A stretch of 10,735 bases of DNA from Ovoidimarina sp050299695. GTDB lineage: Bacteria > Pseudomonadota > Alphaproteobacteria > Rhodobacterales > Rhodobacteraceae. Under the pieces are notes generated by a model that worked only from the letters and a program-made list of their open reading frames with translations, made no database searches and was not told the DNA's origin. The DNA is taken from positions 1 to 10,735 of the forward strand of contig JBNKWI010000113.1 in assembly GCA_050299695.1 (NCBI GenBank), written 5' to 3'. The position numbers and the translations under genes are program-made. Positions 1-7,205 of the stretch are shown here, piece by piece (position 1 is the stretch's first letter; each line of letters begins with the position of its first letter).

Positions 1-12
1 GGCTGGATGTAG
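1..12 (+). CDS. Possible last codons of an upstream gene, perhaps a TAXI-type TRAP solute receptor
   Basis: In frame 1 the window opens with codons reading Gly-Trp-Met followed by TAG at 10-12. Fused TRAP permeases of the kind encoded next door usually lie directly downstream of their TAXI-family periplasmic solute receptor, and a short C-terminus ending near Gly-Trp would fit such a protein. Only three codons are visible, so this rests mainly on gene order and is close to a guess. The alternative is that these bases are plain intergenic sequence. Confidence 0.22.
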   Translation, partial: GWM

Positions 13-34
13 CTTCCGGCCTGCTGCCGATTGA

Positions 35-59
35 CGGGTGGCCCCTTGCGGGCCGCCCG
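35..59 (+). other. GC-rich stem-loop upstream of the TRAP permease gene
   Basis: CGGGTGGCCC (35-44) pairs with GGGCCGCCCG (50-59) around the five-base loop CTTGC, with one G-U wobble in ten pairs. No T-run follows, so it does not look like an ordinary intrinsic terminator. In binding-protein-dependent transport operons, hairpins between the receptor gene and the membrane-protein genes commonly stabilise the upstream mRNA and lower downstream expression. That role is inferred here, since the upstream gene is not in the window. Confidence 0.55.
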
Positions 60-135
60 ACCTGAAAGCACCGGGTGAGCGGCCGGGGCTCGCCGGCCGG
101 TCTCCCTCAGACCAACACGGACGGGGGACAAGACC

Positions 136-2895
136 ATGAGCGACGACAAGCAGTTCCAGGCCTCGGCCGTGGAGCAGGAAGCCGCCGGCAGGGGCGGGCT
201 CAGCCAGGAAGAGCTCGACGAACTCGTCGCCTCGTCCGATACCGGCGGGCGCTCTCCGGCGGGCGCGGTGGGCGTCTTCATGCTCCTGACCGCGCTGGTC
301 TGGTCGCTGTTCCAGCTCTGGATCGCCTCGCCGATCCCGTTCATGGTCGGCTGGGGCGTCTTCAACGACACCGAGGCCCGATCCATCCACCTCGCCTTCG
401 CGCTCTTCCTTGCCTTCCTCGCCTATCCCGCTGCCCGCACGCCGGTACAGCTGGGGCTGGCCATCGCGGTGCCGGCACTCCTCACCATCCTTTTCATGAT
501 CAGCGCCAAGGCGGGCACGCCGGTCTGGTGGATTCCCATCGTCGGCGTCGCGGTGATGGCCGCGATTCTTCTGGGCTCGCCCAAGGACCGCATCCCGCCG
601 TGGGAATGGGCGCTCGCCGTCATCGGCGCGGCCGCCGCGCTCTACATCCTGTTCCATTACGATTCCATCGCCAACCGGGTCGGCGCGCCGATCCCGATGG
701 ACTTCGTCGCCGGCGTGATCGGCCTCCTTGTCCTGCTCGAAGCCACGCGCCGGGCGCTCGGCCCCGCGCTGATGATCGTGGCGACGGTGTTCCTCGCCTA
801 CACCTTCCTCGGGCCGCACATGCCGGGGATCATCGCCCACAAGGGCAACAACCTGTCCGAAGTCGTGAACCACCAGTGGATCACCACCGAGGGCGTGTTC
901 GGCATCGCGCTCGGCGTCTCGACCTCCTTCGTGTTCCTCTTCGTGCTATTCGGCTCGCTTCTCGACAAGGCCGGCGCGGGCAACTACTTCATCCAGGTCG
1001 CCTTCTCGCTTATGGGCCATATGCGCGGGGGACCGGCCAAGGCGGCGGTGGTCTCCTCGGCCATGACCGGCCTGATTTCCGGGTCCTCCATCGCCAACGT
1101 GGTCACCACCGGCACCTTCACCATCCCGCTGATGAAACGGGTGGGGTTCTCGTCCGAGAAGGCCGGTGCGGTCGAAGTGGCCTCATCGGTCAACGGCCAG
1201 ATCATGCCGCCGGTCATGGGCGCGGCTGCGTTCCTGATGGTCGAGTACGTGGGCATCCCCTATTTCGACGTGGTCAAGCACGCCTTCGTGCCCGCGGTCA
1301 TCAGCTATATCGCGCTGGTCTACATCGTCCATCTCGAGGCGATGAAGGCCGGCATGCGGGGCCTTCCCCGCGCGACCGCGCCGAAGCCACTTGTGGCCTG
1401 GCTGATGTCGCTCGCCTTCACCATCGCGGTGATCTGTGCGCTTTCGTTCGCCGTCTACTACGGCATGGGCTGGATCCGGCCCGCCTTCGGCGCGAATGCC
1501 AGCTACGTGGTTTTCGCCGCTCTCATCGTGGTCTATATCGCGCTCCTCTATGTCGGCTCCCGCGAGGCGCCGCTGAAGCTCGAAGACCCGAACGCGCCGA
1601 TCACCAAGCTGCCGCTGCCGGGTCCGACGATCCGGGCGGGCCTGCATTTCCTACTGCCGGTGGTGGTGCTGGTCTGGGCGCTGATGGTCGACCGGCTCTC
1701 GCCCGGGCTTTCCGCCTTCTGGGCGGCGGCCTTCATGGTGTTCATCCTGGTCACCCAACGCCCGCTCATGGTGATCCTGCGCGGCGCCGGGGACATGGCG
1801 ACGGAGATCCGCGCGGGCTTCACCGACCTCCTCGATGGGCTGGTCTCGGGTGCGCGCAACATGATCGGCATCGGTATCGCCACCGCGACCGCCGGCATCA
1901 TCGTCGGTGCGGTCAGCCAGACCGGCGTGGGCTCCGCGCTCGCCGACGTGGTCGAGGTGCTTTCGGGTGGCAATATCCTCGCGATCCTGTTCCTGACCGC
2001 GATCCTGTCCTTGATCCTCGGCATGGGGCTCCCGACCACCGCGAACTACATCGTGGTCTCGGCGCTTCTCGCGCCGGTGATCGTGACGCTCGGCCAGCAG
2101 AACGGGCTGATCGTGCCCCTGATCGCGGTCCACCTCTTCGTGTTCTACTTCGGGATCATGGCCGACGTGACCCCGCCCGTGGGTCTCGCCTCCTTCGCGG
2201 CGGCCGCGGTCTCGGGCGGCGACCCGATCCGGACCGGCGTGGTGGCGTTCTTCTACTCGCTCCGGACGGCCGCGCTGCCGTTCCTGTTCATCTTCAATAC
2301 CGATCTTCTCCTGATCAACGTGGACTGGTTCCACGGCATCTTCGTGTTCATCACGGCGACCATAGCCATGCTCCTCTTTGCGGCGGCGACCCAGGGCTGG
2401 TTCCTCACCCGGAACCGGATCTACGAGACCGTGGCGCTCCTGCTCATAGCCTTCACCTTCTTCAGGCCGGGCTTCTGGATGGACATGCTGGCGCCGCCCT
2501 ATGCCAATCTCGCGCCCTCCCAGATCGAACAGGCCGCGGCCGAGACGCCAGCAGGCGAAAAGCTCCGGCTGACGGTGAACGGCGTCGACTCGGTGGGCGA
2601 GCCGGTGACCTTCACCGCGCTCCTGCCGATGGGCGAGGGCGCGACCGGGGCCGACAAGCTCGCCGGCGCGGGGCTCGAGTACATCGCCAATGGCGACGAC
2701 GTGGTGATCGACAACGTCGCCTTCGACAGCGAGGCGCAAAAGGCCGGGTTTGACTGGGATCAGAAGATCGTGGAGGTCCTGAAACCGGTCCCGACTCCGT
2801 CCAAGTACTGGATGTTCATTCCGGCGCTCCTGGCACTTGCCGGGGTCGTGATGCTCCAGCGCGGCCGGATCCGGCCCGAAGCGGCAACGGTGTGA
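136..2895 (+). CDS. TRAP transporter fused permease (4TM + 12TM subunits) with C-terminal DUF3394-type domain
   Basis: This is an integral inner-membrane protein of 919 residues. It should couple ion-gradient-driven uptake of a solute delivered by a periplasmic receptor, most likely of the TAXI family, as is usual for fused permeases. After a polar N-terminus (about 1-42) hydrophobic helices begin near 44-64 and continue almost unbroken to about 790. DctM-like signatures are visible: ISGSSIANVVTTGTF (about 315-329), NGQIMPPVMGAAAF (about 353-366), LGMGLPTTANYIV (about 629-641) and ADVTPPVGLASF (about 676-687). The N-terminal third acts as the DctQ-like part. From about 735 the protein departs from the DctM core. 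Its soluble stretch (about 800-885, including DSEAQKAGFDWDQKIVEVL) resembles the PDZ-like part of DUF3394, and a last helix lies near 891-908. The start at 136 is supported by GGGGGA at 123-128. The substrate is unknown; neighbouring amine-metabolism genes suggest an amino acid or related organic acid. Confidence 0.93.
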   Translation: MSDDKQFQASAVEQEAAGRGGLSQEELDELVASSDTGGRSPAGAVGVFMLLTALVWSLFQLWIASPIPFMVGWGVFNDTEARSIHLAFALFLAFLAYPAARTPVQLGLAIAVPALLTILFMISAKAGTPVWWIPIVGVAVMAAILLGSPKDRIPPWEWALAVIGAAAALYILFHYDSIANRVGAPIPMDFVAGVIGLLVLLEATRRALGPALMIVATVFLAYTFLGPHMPGIIAHKGNNLSEVVNHQWITTEGVFGIALGVSTSFVFLFVLFGSLLDKAGAGNYFIQVAFSLMGHMRGGPAKAAVVSSAMTGLISGSSIANVVTTGTFTIPLMKRVGFSSEKAGAVEVASSVNGQIMPPVMGAAAFLMVEYVGIPYFDVVKHAFVPAVISYIALVYIVHLEAMKAGMRGLPRATAPKPLVAWLMSLAFTIAVICALSFAVYYGMGWIRPAFGANASYVVFAALIVVYIALLYVGSREAPLKLEDPNAPITKLPLPGPTIRAGLHFLLPVVVLVWALMVDRLSPGLSAFWAAAFMVFILVTQRPLMVILRGAGDMATEIRAGFTDLLDGLVSGARNMIGIGIATATAGIIVGAVSQTGVGSALADVVEVLSGGNILAILFLTAILSLILGMGLPTTANYIVVSALLAPVIVTLGQQNGLIVPLIAVHLFVFYFGIMADVTPPVGLASFAAAAVSGGDPIRTGVVAFFYSLRTAALPFLFIFNTDLLLINVDWFHGIFVFITATIAMLLFAAATQGWFLTRNRIYETVALLLIAFTFFRPGFWMDMLAPPYANLAPSQIEQAAAETPAGEKLRLTVNGVDSVGEPVTFTALLPMGEGATGADKLAGAGLEYIANGDDVVIDNVAFDSEAQKAGFDWDQKIVEVLKPVPTPSKYWMFIPALLALAGVVMLQRGRIRPEAATV

Positions 2896-2902
2896 AGGGA
2901 GG
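2896..2902 (+). promoter_or_regulatory. Ribosome binding site that fixes the start of the UspA-family gene
   Basis: AGGGAGG lies seven bases before ATG 2910. An in-frame GTG at 2892 overlaps the TRAP permease stop codon but has no comparable site and would add six residues (MKGGQA) ahead of the conserved MFDKVLLPID start. The ATG at 2910 is therefore preferred. Confidence 0.75.
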
Positions 2903-2909
2903 GCAGGCG

Positions 2910-3335
2910 ATGTTCGACAAGGTTCTCCTTCCGATCGACATGACCCATCCCGAAAGCTGGGAAAAGGCGCTGCCCATGGCGCTCCGCTGCGCCGGGTCCT
3001 CGGGCGAAATCCATGTCCTCGGGATCGTCCACGATCTCGGGGCGGCAATGATCGCCTCCTACCTGCCGGAGGATTTCGAGAAGACGGCGATGGAGCGGCT
3101 GAAGGCCGATCTCCAGGAATTCGCCGCGCGGGAGTTCCCGGATCCGGCCCGGGTCCATGTCCATGTCGGCCACGGCCATGTGCCCGAGACGATCCTGAGG
3201 ATCGCCGGCGATCTGGGCGCAGATCTGATCGTCATGGCCTCGCATCCGCCGAATGAGTTGAAAACCTTGCTTGTCGGTTCGAATGCGGACAAGGTTGTGC
3301 GCCATGCAACCCTCCCCGTGCTGGTCGCGCGCTGA
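2910..3335 (+). CDS. Universal stress protein (UspA family), likely nucleotide-binding partner of the TRAP transporter
   Basis: A 141-residue single-domain Usp protein, cytoplasmic. It opens with the family strand MFDKVLLPID, where Asp10 is the usual adenine-contacting acid. It closes with an ATP-loop-like segment, VMASHPPNELKTLLVGSNAD (about 108-127), followed by KVVRHATLPVLVAR. In classic UspA/UspFG members the loop is G-2x-G-9x-G-S/T. Here the first two glycines are replaced by Pro and Glu, while the final Gly-Ser (123-124) and the VVRHA stretch are kept. E. coli UspF/UspG also have a proline-acid variant (SHRPD...LLGSN), so nucleotide binding remains plausible. It starts 14 bases after the permease stop. 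TeaD of Halomonas elongata, encoded beside the TeaABC TRAP transporter, is a known precedent for a Usp that regulates TRAP activity. A similar role is inferred here. Confidence 0.9.
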   Translation: MFDKVLLPIDMTHPESWEKALPMALRCAGSSGEIHVLGIVHDLGAAMIASYLPEDFEKTAMERLKADLQEFAAREFPDPARVHVHVGHGHVPETILRIAGDLGADLIVMASHPPNELKTLLVGSNADKVVRHATLPVLVAR

Positions 3336-3381
3336 CCGGGACGGGCGAGGCCGCTGAGGCCCAACAAGAGCGACATCCAAC

Positions 3382-3394
3382 AGGGATCAACCCT
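3382..3394 (+). other. Small stem-loop just before the amidase ribosome binding site
   Basis: AGGG (3382-3385) can pair with CCCT (3391-3394) around ATCAA. It lies three bases before the likely Shine-Dalgarno GGAGAG (3397-3402), which is nine bases before ATG 3412. A four-pair stem is weak and may mean nothing. It is noted because it lies in the longest gap of the unit (76 bases), where an internal promoter or translational control would be placed; I see no convincing -35/-10 pair there. Confidence 0.25.
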
Positions 3395-3411
3395 ATGGAG
3401 AGACAACCCGA

Positions 3412-4380
3412 ATGACCCCATTCGCAATCGCCGGCGTGCAGATGCACGTCGCCGCGCTGCACTCGAACGTCGAAGGCATGCGCCAGAGGATCGAGATCCT
3501 GATGGCGCGCTTCCCCTGGACCCAGATGGTCCTGTTCTCCGAACTCGCGCCCTACGGCCCGCTGGACCGCTTCGCCCAGCCCTTCCCGAACGACGCGATT
3601 GCCCAGTTCCAGGACGACGCCCGCCGTTTCGGGATCTGGCTCATCCCGGGCTCGATGTTCGAGCGGCGCGAGGACGGGCGGATCTACAACAGCTCGGTGG
3701 TGATCAATCCCGACGGCGAGATCGTCGCGAAATACTCGAAGATGTTCCCGTTCAAGCCCTATGAGCAGGGGATCTCCTCGGGAACCGAGTTCTGCGTTTT
3801 CGACGTGCCCGGGATCGGCCGCTTCGGCCTCTCGATCTGCTACGACATCTGGTTCCCGGAGACCACGCGCCAGCTCACCAGCCAGGGCGTCGAGGTGCTC
3901 CTGCACCCGGTCCTCACCGGCACCACCGACCGCGAGGCCGAGATCGCCATCGCGCGGGCCACGGCGGCGCAGTTCCAGTGCTATGTCTTCGACGTGAACG
4001 GGCTCGCCGCGGGCGGGGTGGGGCGGTCGCTGGTGGTCGACCCGACCGCCACGGTGCTGCACCAGTCGGCCGGGCAGGAGGACATGTTCCCGATCGAGAT
4101 CGACCTCGACATGGTGCGCCGCCAGCGCGAGACCGGGCTCAAGGGCCTCGGCCAGGTGCTGAAGAGCTTTCGCGACCGCGAGGCCGATTTCCCGGTCTAC
4201 GACCGCATGAGCGGAACGGATGCCTATCTCCATACGTTGGGACCATTGGAGACCCCGACAAAGGGGTCGCGGTCGGGCGTGGAGGCGGCCGATCCGCGCA
4301 CGGCGCTCGGGTTCGCCGAAGCCGGCCGGCCGGCCACGGATGCGGTGCCAATCTTCAAGGGGCGGACGGGGACCGACTAG
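3412..4380 (+). CDS. Carbon-nitrogen hydrolase (nitrilase superfamily amidase)
   Basis: A 322-residue cytoplasmic hydrolase of non-peptide C-N bonds (amide or N-carbamoyl groups); the exact substrate is not readable. The nitrilase catalytic set is visible in order: Glu44 in VLFSELAPYG, Lys110 in YSKMFPF, a second conserved acid at Glu118 in KPYEQG, and nucleophile Cys143 in LSICYDIWFPE. The start MTPFAIAGVQM is the typical first strand and is supported by GGAGAG at 3397-3402. The fold normally ends near residue 265. The last 55 or so residues (about 268-322: Gly, Ala, Pro and charged) look disordered and are not part of the family core. Because a decarboxylase follows, an N-carbamoylputrescine-amidase-like role in amine metabolism is tempting. 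However, no agmatine deiminase is present, and an amidase acting on an amine conjugate is equally possible. Confidence 0.9.
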   Translation: MTPFAIAGVQMHVAALHSNVEGMRQRIEILMARFPWTQMVLFSELAPYGPLDRFAQPFPNDAIAQFQDDARRFGIWLIPGSMFERREDGRIYNSSVVINPDGEIVAKYSKMFPFKPYEQGISSGTEFCVFDVPGIGRFGLSICYDIWFPETTRQLTSQGVEVLLHPVLTGTTDREAEIAIARATAAQFQCYVFDVNGLAAGGVGRSLVVDPTATVLHQSAGQEDMFPIEIDLDMVRRQRETGLKGLGQVLKSFRDREADFPVYDRMSGTDAYLHTLGPLETPTKGSRSGVEAADPRTALGFAEAGRPATDAVPIFKGRTGTD

Positions 4381-4400
4381 ACGCGAAGACCAGGGAGGAA

Positions 4401-4420
4401 CCGGCGGCAGAAGCCGCCGG
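4401..4420 (+). other. Perfect 8-bp hairpin directly before the decarboxylase ribosome binding site
   Basis: CCGGCGGC (4401-4408) and GCCGCCGG (4413-4420) form a perfect stem around the loop AGAA. The decarboxylase Shine-Dalgarno (AGAAAGGA, 4421-4428) begins at the next base, and ATG 4436 follows seven bases later. There is no T-run, so it is not an ordinary terminator. It may set mRNA processing or stability between the amidase and decarboxylase genes, or influence ribosome loading; which of these is unknown. Confidence 0.6.
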
Positions 4421-4435
4421 AGAAAGGACTGACCG

Positions 4436-7183
4436 ATGAACGTGCAGGCCACGGACGCGAAGCTACTGTCGATCGGCGACTACTACAGCGCAACGCAACT
4501 CCGGGCCGACCGATGGAGCGCCCTCAGGGAAACCGTGGAGACGCTCTCGTCCCACGGGGTCGAGGGGCGCCAGGGCAAGAAGCTCGTCGCCGCCGCCGAG
4601 GGGCTGTTCGACGCGCTGGAGCCGATCGAGCTCTACTGGGCGTTCCCCGGCGCTCACGCCTTCGCGCATCTCCGCCGCCTGCTTGACCAGCGCAACATCG
4701 ACGACTTGGCCGTTTCGCTGCGACGGGTCGCCCGCGCGCTGGGCTCGGGCGCCTACCGCCGCCGCACTGTTCCCATTGCCGGCGACGAAATCGACGGCGA
4801 GGATTTCGACGACGAGAGCACGCTCGCGCCCGAGGACCGGGCGCTGGGCCGGCCCTATTTCGAGGTGCTGATCGTCGACAACGTCAACGAGCACCAGGAA
4901 CGCTTTCTCAAGGCCAACCTGCGTCGCGCCCGCCGCGCGGAGGATCCGTTCATCTACGAGGCGGTCGTGGTGCCGAGCCTCGAAGACGCGCTGATGGGCA
5001 TCCTCTTCAACTACAACGTGCAGGCGGTGGTGGTGCGCCCCGGCCTGACGCTCAAGTCGAAGAACGATCTGCCGCTCCTCAAGCAATACCTGAACCAGTA
5101 TGGCGACGGCGAGGAGGTCGATGCGCTCGAGGCCCATGACTACGGCCCCGAGACCTGCCGTCTGATCGCCAAGGTCCGTCCCGAGCTCGATGCCTACCTG
5201 ATCACCGACCGCTCGGCCGAGGATATCGCCGGGCTCGACCTCGGCCGCTGCCGGCGGGTGTTCTACAACCAGGAAGACTTCCTGGAACTGCACCTCAACA
5301 TTCTCCGCGGCGTGAACCGGCGCTACAAGACGCCGTTCTTCACCGCGCTCAAGGAATACTCCAAGCAGCCTACCGGCGTGTTCCACGCGATGCCGATCTC
5401 GCGCGGCAAGTCGATCTCGCGCTCGCACTGGATCCAGGACATGGGCGCCTTCTACGGCCCCAACATCTTCCTGGCCGAGACCTCGGCCACCAGCGGAGGG
5501 CTCGACTCGCTTCTCGAGCCGCGCGGACCGATCAAGGAAGCGCAGGACATGGCGGCCCGGGCCTTCGGCTCGAAGCAGACCTTCTTCGCCACCAACGGTA
5601 CCTCGACCTGCAACAAGATCGTCGTGCAATCCCTTATCAGACCTGGGGATATCGTCCTCGTCGACCGGGACTGCCACAAGTCGCACCATTACGGGATGGT
5701 GCTGGCGGGCGCGAATGTCGTCTACATGGACAGCTATCCGCTCCACGAATACTCGATGTACGGCGCCGTGCCGACGCACGAGATCAAGCACCACCTGCTG
5801 AAGCTGAAGGCGGCGGGAAAGCTCGACCGGGTGCGCATGATCCTTCTGACCAACTGCACCTTCGACGGGCTCGTCTACAACGTGCAGCGGGTGATGGAGG
5901 AATGCCTCGCGATCAAGAAGGACCTGATCTTCCTCTGGGACGAGGCTTGGTTCGCCTTCGCCCGCTTCGCTCCCACCTACCGGCCGCGCACCGCGATGGG
6001 GGTGGCGAACACGCTCCGCGAGAGCCTGCGCACGCCGGAGGCCGCCGCGGCCTGGGAAAAGCAGCAGGCGAGGCTCGAGGGCGCCGATGAGGCGACGCTC
6101 CTGAAGTCCCGTCTGGTGCCGCCGCCCGACGCGCGGGTCCGGGTCTACGCGACGCAGTCCACGCACAAGACCCTGACCTCGCTGCGGCAGGGCTCGATGA
6201 TCCACGTCAACGACCAGGACTTCAAGGGCGAGGTCGAGCAGAGCTTCCACGAAGCCTACATGACCCACACCTCCACCTCGCCGAACTACCAGATCATCGC
6301 CTCGCTCGACGTGGGCCGGCGGCAGGTGGAGCTCGAAGGCTTCGAATTCGTCCAGCGCCAGATCGACAGCGCAATGGCGATCCGCCGCGCGGTCTCGACC
6401 CATCCGCTCCTGAAGAAATACTTCAAGGTTCTGACCGTCGCCGACATGATCCCTGAGGAATACCGGGAAAGCGGCGTCACCCAGTACTACGACCCCGAAC
6501 AGGGCTGGTCGGATATCTGGGATGTCTGGACCCGCGACGAATTCGTCCTCGACCCGACCCGGGTGACCCTCGCGGTGGGCGGCACCGGCTGGGACGGCGA
6601 CACGTTCAAGACCCGGATCCTGATGGACAAATACGGGATCCAGATCAACAAGACCTCGCGCAACACCGTGCTTTTCATGACGAATATCGGCACGACGCGG
6701 AGCTCGGTCGCCTATCTGATCGAGGTGCTCGTGGAGATCGCCCACGACCTCGACGACCTGCTCGACGACGCCTCGAAGATGGAGCGCCGCTCCTTCGAGA
6801 ACCGTGTCGCGGCTCTGGTCGAGCATGTGCCGCCCTTGCCGGACTTTTCCCGTTTCCACGATGCGTTCCGGAGTGGTAAGGAGACGCCCGAGGGCGATAT
6901 CCGCACCGCCTTCTTCCTCGCCTATGACGAGGACAATTGCGACTATCTCAATCTCGACGACGCGCTGATGAAGCGGCTCGAGGCTGGCGAGGAACTGGTC
7001 TCGGCCTCGTTCATAATCCCCTACCCGCCGGGCTTCCCGATCCTGGTGCCGGGGCAGGTGATTTCGCCCGAGATCCTGTCCTTCATGCGCGCGCTCGACG
7101 TGAGCGAGATCCACGGCTACCGGCCCGACCTGGGGCTCCGGGTGTTCACCCCCGAGGCCCTCAAGAAGCAATCAAAGAAGTGA
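4436..7183 (+). CDS. PLP-dependent Orn/Lys/Arg-type amino acid decarboxylase, enlarged form
   Basis: This is a fold-type I PLP enzyme expected to turn a basic amino acid into CO2 plus an amine (agmatine, cadaverine or putrescine). Which one cannot be read. An N-terminal extension (about 1-135) precedes a flavodoxin-like wing domain (about 140-265, starting FEVLIVDNVNEHQ). The PLP core carries phosphate-binding TNGTST (386-391), His414 in DCHKSHHYG (the ring-stacking position), Asp502 in LWDEAWFAF (pyridine-nitrogen contact) and Lys578 in ATQSTHKTLTSL (Schiff base). The C-terminal domain holds SFIIPYPPGFPILVPGQ (about 859-875). At 915 residues it is about 160-200 longer than E. coli CadA/AdiA. 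The excess is the N-terminal extension plus an insert between Asp502 and Lys578: 76 residues separate them, versus 37 in E. coli lysine decarboxylase. The start is fixed by AGAAAGGA seven bases before ATG. It sits between the amidase and ATP-grasp genes. Confidence 0.93.
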   Translation: MNVQATDAKLLSIGDYYSATQLRADRWSALRETVETLSSHGVEGRQGKKLVAAAEGLFDALEPIELYWAFPGAHAFAHLRRLLDQRNIDDLAVSLRRVARALGSGAYRRRTVPIAGDEIDGEDFDDESTLAPEDRALGRPYFEVLIVDNVNEHQERFLKANLRRARRAEDPFIYEAVVVPSLEDALMGILFNYNVQAVVVRPGLTLKSKNDLPLLKQYLNQYGDGEEVDALEAHDYGPETCRLIAKVRPELDAYLITDRSAEDIAGLDLGRCRRVFYNQEDFLELHLNILRGVNRRYKTPFFTALKEYSKQPTGVFHAMPISRGKSISRSHWIQDMGAFYGPNIFLAETSATSGGLDSLLEPRGPIKEAQDMAARAFGSKQTFFATNGTSTCNKIVVQSLIRPGDIVLVDRDCHKSHHYGMVLAGANVVYMDSYPLHEYSMYGAVPTHEIKHHLLKLKAAGKLDRVRMILLTNCTFDGLVYNVQRVMEECLAIKKDLIFLWDEAWFAFARFAPTYRPRTAMGVANTLRESLRTPEAAAAWEKQQARLEGADEATLLKSRLVPPPDARVRVYATQSTHKTLTSLRQGSMIHVNDQDFKGEVEQSFHEAYMTHTSTSPNYQIIASLDVGRRQVELEGFEFVQRQIDSAMAIRRAVSTHPLLKKYFKVLTVADMIPEEYRESGVTQYYDPEQGWSDIWDVWTRDEFVLDPTRVTLAVGGTGWDGDTFKTRILMDKYGIQINKTSRNTVLFMTNIGTTRSSVAYLIEVLVEIAHDLDDLLDDASKMERRSFENRVAALVEHVPPLPDFSRFHDAFRSGKETPEGDIRTAFFLAYDEDNCDYLNLDDALMKRLEAGEELVSASFIIPYPPGFPILVPGQVISPEILSFMRALDVSEIHGYRPDLGLRVFTPEALKKQSKK

Positions 7184-7205
7184 CCGAAAGCGGAGGACAG
7201 TCCCC

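Noticed and set aside
75..2753. A second very long open frame (892 codons) on the + strand inside the TRAP permease gene
   Set aside because: Its translation is dominated by Arg, Gly, His and Pro with no domain pattern, while the overlapping frame at 136 gives an unmistakable membrane transporter. It is a GC-bias artefact.
4401..4420. Intrinsic terminator between the amidase and decarboxylase genes
   Set aside because: The stem is followed by AGAAAGGA and not by a T-run, and the downstream gene lacks a visible promoter of its own.
4463..7171. A 902-codon open frame on the - strand opposite the decarboxylase
   Set aside because: It mirrors the decarboxylase gene in high-GC DNA and its product is a low-complexity Arg/His/Val/Glu-rich string. 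The + strand product has all PLP-enzyme motifs.
3412..7183. Agmatine-to-putrescine pathway (arginine decarboxylase plus N-carbamoylputrescine amidase)
   Set aside because: No agmatine deiminase gene is present in the window, the decarboxylase substrate is not determined, and an ATP-grasp enzyme has no place in that route. It remains a possibility only if the deiminase lies elsewhere.
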